Part shown: positions 53,921 through 60,407 of the stretch, one piece after another
Position numbering within the stretch: the stretch's first letter is position 1
Layout of the letters: the number at the start of each line of letters is the position of its first letter
From: JANQEU01 sp965601455
GTDB taxonomy: Bacteria; Bacteroidota; Bacteroidia; Cytophagales; Cyclobacteriaceae
Length of the DNA: 64,000 nucleotides
Assembly (NCBI GenBank): GCA_965601455.1
Contig: OZ271831.1
Location: 3,348,001-3,412,000 of the forward strand
Direction: 5' to 3'
Made by a program: the position numbers and the translations under genes
Notes under the pieces: model-generated
What the model saw: the letters and a program-made list of their open reading frames with translations, nothing else
What the model was told of the DNA's origin: nothing
Database searches by the model: none

Positions 53921-54600
53921 TTGGATTTGCTCTGGTACTTGGCCTTCTTGGTAGCCTGCATTGCCTTGGTATGTGTGGGCCCCTGGCATTGGCAGTACCA
54001 TTTCCGAAGGACAAAAGAGTAGTCGGAATCGGGGCATTTAACTTGGGCAGGATCTTCACTTACGCTCTATTAGGGACACTTATGGGCTTCATCGGATCGC
54101 TTTTCGTTCTGGGTGGTTTCCAACGGATCTTTTCTTTGACAACAGGTATTTTGATTTTAAGCCTTGTAATAGCTCCTTTTTTATCAAAACACCTCGATAA
54201 ATACATTGAGAAGAGTTCCTTGATTGAAGGAGTCCGAAAAAAAATCACCGAGCAATTCAAGGAAAAAACCCTGAGAAGCTCTCTCATTCTGGGCATGCTG
54301 AACGGATTGATCCCTTGTGGAATGGTTTACACCGCCATGATAGGTTCAATTTCCAGTGGTAATCCGTTAAATGGAGCCCTGTTCATGGTTCTTTTTGGTT
54401 TGGGTACCTGGCCAGCCATGATAGGAATTCATGGTTTTAGACTATTTTCATTTTCATCCTTCAATAGCCGCTGGGTTGTACCATCAGTATCCTTATTGAT
54501 CGCAGTACTATTCATCTATCGTGGAATTGGAATACAGATTCCTGATGTCGAAGAGATGTTGATTCGAACTGGTTTGAATGATATCACGTTGTGCTATTAA
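53917..54600 (+). CDS. SafE/TauE-family membrane protein of the cbb3 cluster
   Basis: Six-helix membrane protein, 227 residues, starting with GLLGSLHCLGMCGPLALAVPF, the HCxGMCGP signature of the cytochrome-biogenesis-associated TauE/SafE branch (also called UreH-2-like). The two halves repeat the fold (second half MLNGLIPCGMVYTAMIGSIS). The Cys-Met pattern suggests metal or thiol chemistry in oxidase assembly, perhaps copper delivery; that is inference. It is the last gene of the operon, overlapping ccoH by 4 bases. The desaturase gene after it has its own promoter. Confidence 0.88.
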   Translation: MIGFALVLGLLGSLHCLGMCGPLALAVPFPKDKRVVGIGAFNLGRIFTYALLGTLMGFIGSLFVLGGFQRIFSLTTGILILSLVIAPFLSKHLDKYIEKSSLIEGVRKKITEQFKEKTLRSSLILGMLNGLIPCGMVYTAMIGSISSGNPLNGALFMVLFGLGTWPAMIGIHGFRLFSFSSFNSRWVVPSVSLLIAVLFIYRGIGIQIPDVEEMLIRTGLNDITLCY

Positions 54601-54621
54601 ATCGGCGATTGCTTAACTTTG
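54589..54621 (+). promoter_or_regulatory. Candidate promoter of the desaturase gene
   Basis: TTG (54589-54591), a 22-base spacer and TAACTTTG (54614-54621). The spacer is at the long end. Transcription would start about 18 bases before the TTG start codon. Confidence 0.45.
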
Positions 54622-54643
54622 CCGGTGGTAAAACAGCATAAAA

Positions 54644-55723
54644 TTGCCTTTTCAACATTACACGTACAACCGAGAACTCGACCTAGCTTTTACTAAAGAA
54701 GTTCGACAAAAAGTTAACCAGTATTTCAAGTCAAATAATCTTGAAAAAACAGCAAATGGTCCAATGATTTTTAAGTCATTAGCTGTGATTTCGATATACC
54801 TGATCCCCTATGGCTTGCTGCTAAATGGATCATTTATAAATACCTGGCTATTCTATTTATGTTGGTTTATAATGGGTGTTGGAATGGCCGGAATTGGCCT
54901 CAATATCATGCACGATGCCATACATGGAGCATATTCCAGGTCGACCTTTGTAAACAGACTACTGGGAGTAAGCATGAATATAATTGGCGGTAACGCCTAC
55001 GTTTGGCATATGCAACACAACGTCTTGCATCACACCTACCCAAACATTCACGACGCCGATGATGACATCGATATTCCATTTTTGCTAAGAATGTCTCCCA
55101 ACCAGCCTAAGCACTGGTTTCACCGGTATCAACAAGTGTACATCTGGCTATTGTATGCTTTTGCAACCTTGTTCTGGATAACCACGAAAGACTTTGTTCA
55201 GTTGGAAAAGTATCGTCAACGAAGGTTGACTAAAAATACCAGCGAATATCTTACGAGGCTTTTCAATATTGTTATTTGGAAAGTAATCTACTACTGTTAC
55301 GCATTGGTTATACCACTGTTGATAATCGATATGCCCACTTATCATATCCTATTGGGATTTGTTTTGATGCATATCGTAGGTGGTGTGCTATTGAGTGTAA
55401 TTTTCCAACCTGCTCATGTATTCCCGGACTCGGAATATATCCAGCAAGAAACACCTGAAATTGATAAGAGTTGGATGGGGTATCAATTGCAAACCACTAC
55501 CAACTTTCAATTGACTGGATTTATGAAATGGCTGGCGGGAGGCTTGAATTATCAAATAGAACATCATCTTTTTCCGTCCGTTTGCCACATACATTATCCT
55601 AAAATATCGGGGATCGTGAAAGAGACAGCCGAGAAATATGGATTGCCCTACTATTTTGAAAAAAGCCACTATTCAGCATTAAAAGGGCATTACAAAATGG
55701 TCCAAGGGCTAGGTTCAGCCTAG
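54644..55723 (+). CDS. Membrane fatty acid (acyl-CoA/acyl-lipid) desaturase
   Basis: Integral membrane di-iron desaturase with three histidine boxes: HDAIHGAYS, HNVLHHTYPNIHDADDD and the C-terminal YQIEHHLFPSVCHIHYP. The QxxHH third box is the front-end (delta-6-like, linoleoyl-CoA type) form. Four membrane helices (about 45-75, 78-98, 165-185, 215-255). No fused cytochrome b5. Length 359. The start is TTG; no ATG precedes the conserved N-terminus. It probably adjusts membrane fluidity; oxygen is a co-substrate. Confidence 0.93.
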   Translation: MPFQHYTYNRELDLAFTKEVRQKVNQYFKSNNLEKTANGPMIFKSLAVISIYLIPYGLLLNGSFINTWLFYLCWFIMGVGMAGIGLNIMHDAIHGAYSRSTFVNRLLGVSMNIIGGNAYVWHMQHNVLHHTYPNIHDADDDIDIPFLLRMSPNQPKHWFHRYQQVYIWLLYAFATLFWITTKDFVQLEKYRQRRLTKNTSEYLTRLFNIVIWKVIYYCYALVIPLLIIDMPTYHILLGFVLMHIVGGVLLSVIFQPAHVFPDSEYIQQETPEIDKSWMGYQLQTTTNFQLTGFMKWLAGGLNYQIEHHLFPSVCHIHYPKISGIVKETAEKYGLPYYFEKSHYSALKGHYKMVQGLGSA

Positions 55724-55741
55724 CTTTAGTATTTTTATTCC

Positions 55742-56257
55742 ATGAAACCTTATACTTCCAGTTTGGAAAATCTGGAATCAAATGTCTATGGTCTCCACTT
55801 TAAGGTAAGTAACAAGCAGGCAGCTCCATTCATTGATGGAGCAGATCGTAGAATCCTTTGCGAAATAAACGGCATAAAGAAGATTCATAGCTCCTTTATG
55901 CCACTGGGAAATGGAGATTGGTATATCCTTGTCAGCAAAGCTCTGGCAAAAGAACTTAAGATCGAATTAGGACAGGAAGTATCACTGATTTTCGAGAAAG
56001 ATCATTCAAAGTATGGCATGGAAGTTCCAGAAGAATTTCTTGAGATACTACACCAAGATATACAGGGGTCTGAATACTTTCATAAACTAACCCCCGGTAA
56101 GCAAAGAAACCTGATTTATATCGTCGCCAAAGTGAAGAATTCAAATAGTCGTATCAACAAGGGGCTAGCCATCATGCACCATCTAAAGGAGATGAATGGT
56201 AAATTGGATTTCAAAATTCTGAATGAAACCCTGAAGTCGTTCAATAAAATCGACTAA
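55742..56257 (+). CDS. DUF1905 / YdeI-OmpD-associated family protein
   Basis: 171-residue cytoplasmic protein. The first 100 residues match the DUF1905 beta-barrel pattern (YGLHFKVSNKQAAPFI; RRILCEINGIKKIHSSFMPL; WYILVSKALAKELKIELGQ). The last 60 form the YdeI/OmpD-associated helical segment (GSEYFHKLTPGKQRNLIYIV), where the SPGxRR-type motif appears as TPGKQRNL. Function is not established for the family beyond a reported link to bacteriocin or polymyxin tolerance. It ends in a 4-base convergent overlap with the bestrophin-like gene. Confidence 0.85.
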   Translation: MKPYTSSLENLESNVYGLHFKVSNKQAAPFIDGADRRILCEINGIKKIHSSFMPLGNGDWYILVSKALAKELKIELGQEVSLIFEKDHSKYGMEVPEEFLEILHQDIQGSEYFHKLTPGKQRNLIYIVAKVKNSNSRINKGLAIMHHLKEMNGKLDFKILNETLKSFNKID

Positions 56258-57090
56258 TCTCCAGCGAATGAGATCTTCTCTTTCAAGAATTCTGTAAGCT
56301 CTTTTTTCATTTCCAAACCGTTAAGTAATGACCCCATCCTTTCGGGTTCAATCTTAATATCATCCTCTCCGATTCCATCAAAAGGATCTTCCATATGATC
56401 CTGAATATTTATAAGACTGATCAGGATAAACGAATAAACTACTGGTATGGCATAGGTTATTAATGGTAGGGAAAACACACCCATAGTTGAAGCAAAAAAA
56501 GGCGAAAAAATCACAGGAAAGGTATAAATGAACGACCTGCTATAGGTTTTAAGAGTAATCGGTGTTCGATATTCCTTAATTATTTTCAGGTTTTCGTAGT
56601 CCACGATCATCATACTGACATACTCATTGATCCTGGACATCTCGGATGCGTTGAGAATGGTTCTCATCTCTTGAAGATTCTTTGATAAGGATGAAATTGC
56701 ATGGTAAACCTTGAATTCCATTGGGCCATGTTTATCAGATACCAGGTAATTCTTTATCTCTCCAACTACATTGTTTATATGCAGGGAAGTTTTAACTAGC
56801 AAGTCATGGTCGGCCAGTTCATTGTCACCCCAGTGCTTTACCGCAAGAAAAATTGCGATACAATAACCCTTTATACCAGCAAGGTAACCTAGAGCCTCCT
56901 CTCTCCTTTGGTAGGCTGAATTAATTGCGAATACAATGGGGAAGATAATTGCCATTGACAGCATAGAAAGGCTGAGGTCGGCATGGATGTCATATTGCAC
57001 ACAAACCCAGGTGGCAATTATGGCTAATACCGTGACTATAACCGTTTTGTGGTTGATAATCAGGTATATACTTTGAATAATTCTTATCAT
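56254..57090 (-). CDS. Bestrophin-like chloride channel family protein
   Basis: Membrane protein of 278 residues. N-terminal helices (about 8-30 and 35-58) lead into FAINSAYQRREEALGYL, the counterpart of the bestrophin N-x-x-Y-x-R-W-x-E block. A helical cytoplasmic region follows (100-190), then two more helices (YTFPVIFSPFFASTMGVF; ITYAIPVVYSFILISLINI) and DHMEDPFDGIGEDDIKIE, matching the bestrophin EDPFG-x-D-x-N-D-L tail. The match is partial, so bestrophin family is likely but not certain. I prefer the ATG at 57090 over a TTG at 57117, because a GAGGAG lies upstream of it. Confidence 0.7.
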   Translation of the reverse strand: MIRIIQSIYLIINHKTVIVTVLAIIATWVCVQYDIHADLSLSMLSMAIIFPIVFAINSAYQRREEALGYLAGIKGYCIAIFLAVKHWGDNELADHDLLVKTSLHINNVVGEIKNYLVSDKHGPMEFKVYHAISSLSKNLQEMRTILNASEMSRINEYVSMMIVDYENLKIIKEYRTPITLKTYSRSFIYTFPVIFSPFFASTMGVFSLPLITYAIPVVYSFILISLINIQDHMEDPFDGIGEDDIKIEPERMGSLLNGLEMKKELTEFLKEKISFAGD

Positions 57091-57131
57091 GGCTGATTGG
57101 TGGATATTGCTCCTCAAATAACAAACTCATC

Positions 57132-57144
57132 TTGAAATATTCAA
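57132..57144. promoter_or_regulatory. TTGAA-N3-TTCAA palindrome (upstream copy)
   Basis: Perfect 5-bp inverted repeat TTGAA-ATA-TTCAA, about 81 bases upstream of the predicted start of transcription of the EF-hand gene and about 42 bases upstream of the bestrophin-like ATG. It could serve both genes. Confidence 0.4.
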
Positions 57145-57172
57145 ATTTATCTTCAGATACTACCGGTGCAAC

Positions 57173-57215
57173 TTGAATAAGTTCAATAATATACTTGGAA
57201 AATAGTATATATTTG
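57173..57215 (+). promoter_or_regulatory. EF-hand gene promoter with CRP/FNR-type site at about -40
   Basis: TATATTTG (57208-57215) matches TAnnTTTG, with transcription expected near 57219. No TTG is at the -33 distance. Instead a perfect palindrome TTGAA-TAAG-TTCAA (57173-57186) is centred about 40 bases upstream of the start, the class II activator position of CRP/FNR proteins. Confidence 0.5.
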
Positions 57216-57235
57216 TTGGGTTATCATCCGCTGAA

Positions 57236-57817
57236 ATGTTAACAAAAGTACAATATCAGAAGCTATCACATTTTTTCAATGTTTTGGATCATAACCGTAA
57301 TGGAATGCTCCAAGAAGACGATTTCGTGGGAGTTGCAGAAAATCTTTGTACTGATATAGGAGTCTCCCTTGGCTCTAAAGAATACTACAGACACTTAGCA
57401 ATCTCGAAAAAACTATTTTCCATTTTCCTTGAAAACGTATCCGTTGAAGGAGATACAATTACAAAAGAAGACTGGATCAATTATTTTGAGAATAAAGTAT
57501 TGGGAGCTAATGACTTCCATATTCTCAACTTTTACATCAAACTAACAACAAAATACATATTTGACCTTTTCGATCAGAACCTTGATGGACGAATATCGAT
57601 AGATGAGTATTTGGACATGTTTACTATTTATAGAATCGATGTAAAATACTCTGCGAAGAGTTTTCTACGACTTGATGCCAACAGAGATGAATTCATTTCC
57701 AAACAGGAGTTGGTAAATGCTGTCTTTGATTTTTTTGTATCCGATGATCCAGAAGCAGATGGAAATTGGATATTTGGGAACTGGGAAACCGCATCTCCAG
57801 TGTATAACAGCCTCTAA
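57236..57817 (+). CDS. Calerythrin-like EF-hand calcium-binding protein (paralogue 2)
   Basis: 193-residue cytoplasmic four-EF-hand protein, co-linear with the product of 35082-35657 over its whole length. EF1: DHNRNGMLQEDD. EF2 degenerate. EF3: DQNLDGRISIDE. EF4: DANRDEFISKQE, where loop position 6 is Glu in place of Gly, so EF4 may bind weakly. Shared blocks with the paralogue: YRIDVKYSAKSF and GNWIFGNWE near the C-terminus. Its promoter carries CRP/FNR-type palindromes, unlike paralogue 1, so the two are probably regulated differently. Confidence 0.9.
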   Translation: MLTKVQYQKLSHFFNVLDHNRNGMLQEDDFVGVAENLCTDIGVSLGSKEYYRHLAISKKLFSIFLENVSVEGDTITKEDWINYFENKVLGANDFHILNFYIKLTTKYIFDLFDQNLDGRISIDEYLDMFTIYRIDVKYSAKSFLRLDANRDEFISKQELVNAVFDFFVSDDPEADGNWIFGNWETASPVYNSL

Positions 57818-57893
57818 TCAAATCAATCTTTCTTTTTCTGTCTTTCTTCACTAATTTGAGGAACTAGTATTCCTAATCATAAAACCTCAACTT

Positions 57894-59012
57894 ATGCAAA
57901 ACCTAAATCGTCGACAGTGGCTCCAGCGCGCTGGTATGGCAGGATCTCTTGCCTTTATTGGTGGTATCCCAAAACTTACAGCTGCTGAGAGAGTAAAATT
58001 CAATCCCCGGCCACTTGCCAGTCCGGTAAAGCTCAGTTCAAATGAGAATCCATTTGGACCGTCCAAAATGGTGAGGGAAGTCATGACAGAGGCTTTTGAC
58101 ATTAGTTGTCGATATCCTTTTGCCTACACTAATGAATTAGTTGAAATGCTGGCAGAGAAAGAAGGAGTAACAAAAGATCATATAATTATTACTGGCGGAT
58201 CTACTGAAGGATTGAAAGTTGCTGGTATCGCATACGGTATTGATGGAGGAGAAATCCTGGCAGGTCAGCCGACTTTTCTTGCGATGATGAACTATGGTGC
58301 TCATTGGGGGGCAAAAGTGAACTGGGTACCGGTGAATGATGACCTCACTTACGACCTGAATGAAATCGACAAAAGAATTACGGATAAAACGAAGCTCATA
58401 TTCCTATGTAATCCAAATAATCCTACCTCTACTCTATTACCATCCAACGATGTATTGGAGTTTTGTGATGCCGCCTCACAAAAAACGGTAGTCTTCAGTG
58501 ATGAGGCTTATTATGACTTTATTGAAGAGGACAACTATCCGAGCATGGTGGAATTGGTAAAAAAAGAAAAGGATGTGATCGTTAGTAGAACATTTTCCAA
58601 AGTATATGGACTTGCCGGATTACGCATTGGTTATCTGGTAGCCAAGCCGGAAATTGCGGAGAAACTTCGTCCAAAAGTCATGGCATTCACCAACGTTATT
58701 GCTCTGCAGGCAGCAAAAACTGCTTTAAGAGACAAAGAATTCTATTCCTTCAGTCTCAAGAAGAATAAAGAAGCGAAAAAAGCGATATACGATACACTGG
58801 ATGATCTCGGATTAGAATACGTGAAATCGCATACAAATTTCATTTTTTTTAAGTCAGGAATGCAAATTGCCGATCTTCAAAAGCAAATGTTGGCCCAGGG
58901 AGTGCAAGTGGGTAGACCATTCCCACCTTTCTACGATTGGTGCCGAATTAGCACCGGGACACCCGAGGAGGTGACATTATTCAACAATGGACTTCGTAAA
59001 GTATTGAGTTAA
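57894..59012 (+). CDS. Tat-exported HisC-like PLP aminotransferase
   Basis: Fold type I aminotransferase closest to histidinol-phosphate aminotransferase: LSSNENPFGPSKMVREVM, ITGGSTEGLKVAG, FLCNPNNPTSTLLPS, VFSDEAYYDFIEEDNYPS, and Schiff-base lysine in RTFSKVYGLAGLRIGYL. The first 31 residues (NLNRRQWLQRAGMAGSLAFIGG) form a twin-arginine signal, so the enzyme is predicted to be exported with PLP bound. It is not within a his operon, so histidine synthesis is unlikely. The substrate is unknown; 372 residues. Confidence 0.9.
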   Translation: MQNLNRRQWLQRAGMAGSLAFIGGIPKLTAAERVKFNPRPLASPVKLSSNENPFGPSKMVREVMTEAFDISCRYPFAYTNELVEMLAEKEGVTKDHIIITGGSTEGLKVAGIAYGIDGGEILAGQPTFLAMMNYGAHWGAKVNWVPVNDDLTYDLNEIDKRITDKTKLIFLCNPNNPTSTLLPSNDVLEFCDAASQKTVVFSDEAYYDFIEEDNYPSMVELVKKEKDVIVSRTFSKVYGLAGLRIGYLVAKPEIAEKLRPKVMAFTNVIALQAAKTALRDKEFYSFSLKKNKEAKKAIYDTLDDLGLEYVKSHTNFIFFKSGMQIADLQKQMLAQGVQVGRPFPPFYDWCRISTGTPEEVTLFNNGLRKVLS

Positions 59013-59027
59013 GTCATTTAAAATACG

Positions 59028-59061
59028 ATTGTTTTTTGCTAATTTTTTAGAACAAAACAAT
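59028..59061. repeat. 8-bp inverted repeat upstream of small membrane protein
   Basis: ATTGTTTT (59028-59035) and AAAACAAT (59054-59061) are perfect inverse complements with an 18-base spacer, ending 7 bases before the ATG. It could be an operator or an RNA hairpin near the ribosome site. AT-rich composition makes chance occurrence fairly likely. Confidence 0.3.
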
Positions 59062-59068
59062 TAGAAGG

Positions 59069-59251
59069 ATGGTAAAACTGATTTTGTCCATACTTGGTGC
59101 TATTCTGCTTTTAATTGCAGTTTTCGTATTGAAACAAGGTGAGTACCCTACCTCAGGCCTAATGATTTTGAGTGTAGGGGTTATTATGCTTATTGTCGCA
59201 GTAGTGCTTAAGTTCAAGAAAGTTAAGAATAGTAAGTCGACTGCGGGTTAG
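59069..59251 (+). CDS. Small two-helix membrane protein
   Basis: 60 residues with two hydrophobic helices (about 3-22, LILSILGAILLLIAVFVL, and 31-50, LMILSVGVIMLIVAVVLKF) and a Lys-rich C-terminus (KKVKNSKS). Preceded by AGAAGG, a plausible ribosome site. No family recognised. The stop is 3 bases from the convergent serine hydrolase gene. Confidence 0.7.
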   Translation: MVKLILSILGAILLLIAVFVLKQGEYPTSGLMILSVGVIMLIVAVVLKFKKVKNSKSTAG

Positions 59252-59254
59252 TGA

Positions 59255-60406
59255 CTACTCGCCATATAGGACTCCCATAAAGTCTCCTAGTTTCGATGGT
59301 TCCAACCAACGCGTAACGATGACTAGATCTCTTTGTTGGTCAATTACGATGTAGTTTCCTCCAAAGCCGGCGGCGTAGTATATTTTTTCGTCTTCTACGG
59401 TGTCCCACTTTCTGTCACCTTTGTTCAACCACCACATGAATCCATAACTATCGTTCGCTTGACTAGATTGTTGCACAGACTTTACCCAATCTTCAGAGAT
59501 TAATTGCTGCCCATCCCACTGCCCATCGTTCAGGAAAAGCAAACCAAATCGGGCATGGTCTCGAGCACTGATAAAGACACCTCCTCCCGAATGTCCTCCG
59601 CCACTCACAGATTGCATTTTGTATCCGTCTATTGTTGTCCAGGAGTGGTCGTAACCGTACCAACGCCAGGTTTGAGAAGCTCCAATAGGATCCATGATTT
59701 CATCTTTAAGTACCGCCGGAAGTGGTTTCCTCCATACCTGGAGTAGCGAATAGGCCAGAACATTGACTCTCACATCATTGTACTCAAATTTTGTCCCAGG
59801 TTCGAAAAACTCACGCATTTTCCAATCATCAACTCCTCCTTCTCTTGGTGGTCTATCCGCCCAATCTTTCACACCGAAGAGCTCACCTGTCCAGTCGGAT
59901 GATTGAGTCAAAAGACTTCGCCAAGTCACTTTGGCATTTTGTTCTCCTGCAAATGTGCCATCCCAAACGTATTGTGATACACGATCTTCAACACTTGAAA
60001 TAAGACCACCATCCAGGGCTAATCCTGCCATTGTGCTTAAATAACTTTTTGTCACACTAAATGTCATATCTACCCGGTCAATATCGCCCCATGAAGCCAC
60101 CAGGTAACCGTTCTTTAAGATCATTCCTGCAGGACCACCCCTCTTTTTGGTTGGTCCAAGAATCTTATGATAAGGTTCCCTGGAAAATCCCTCAAGAATA
60201 GCAACCCGGAGATCTGTACTGCCACTATATTCGTTATCCTGAGCAAATTGGACTGCTGAGGCCACGTTATCAGGGTCAAGATCCATCTCTTCCGGACTTT
60301 TTATTTCCCAGTCAGTCCCTCTTGGAGGAAAATACATGGATTGAGCACTCACTTCCATGGCAACCGCCATGAAAACAAGAAAATAAATACCTACTGATTT
60401 TTTCAT
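59255..60406 (-). CDS. Exported serine hydrolase, beta-lactamase (class C-like) family
   Basis: The preferred ATG at 60406 starts a signal peptide (MKKSVGIYFLVFMAVAMEVSAQ); an upstream in-frame start would add 19 residues overlapping the permease gene. The active-site S-x-x-K is Ser117-Val-Thr-Lys120 in MTFSVTKSYLS. The YxN-type motif is in KFEYNDVRVNVLAY. GGGHSGGGVFISARDHARFG and YGFMWWLNKG follow, as in family S12 proteins. Probably an esterase or D-aminopeptidase-like enzyme and not a true beta-lactamase. It begins 1 base after the permease stop. Length 383. Confidence 0.9.
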   Translation of the reverse strand: MKKSVGIYFLVFMAVAMEVSAQSMYFPPRGTDWEIKSPEEMDLDPDNVASAVQFAQDNEYSGSTDLRVAILEGFSREPYHKILGPTKKRGGPAGMILKNGYLVASWGDIDRVDMTFSVTKSYLSTMAGLALDGGLISSVEDRVSQYVWDGTFAGEQNAKVTWRSLLTQSSDWTGELFGVKDWADRPPREGGVDDWKMREFFEPGTKFEYNDVRVNVLAYSLLQVWRKPLPAVLKDEIMDPIGASQTWRWYGYDHSWTTIDGYKMQSVSGGGHSGGGVFISARDHARFGLLFLNDGQWDGQQLISEDWVKSVQQSSQANDSYGFMWWLNKGDRKWDTVEDEKIYYAAGFGGNYIVIDQQRDLVIVTRWLEPSKLGDFMGVLYGE

Positions 60407-60407
60407 T

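Noticed and set aside
57894..59012. Histidine biosynthesis enzyme HisC
   Set aside because: It has a Tat signal and no his genes adjacent, so the housekeeping role is unlikely despite sequence resemblance.
59255..60406. Antibiotic-resistance beta-lactamase
   Set aside because: The S-x-x-K fold is shared with many esterases and peptidases of family S12, and no class-specific beta-lactamase features or mobile context are present.
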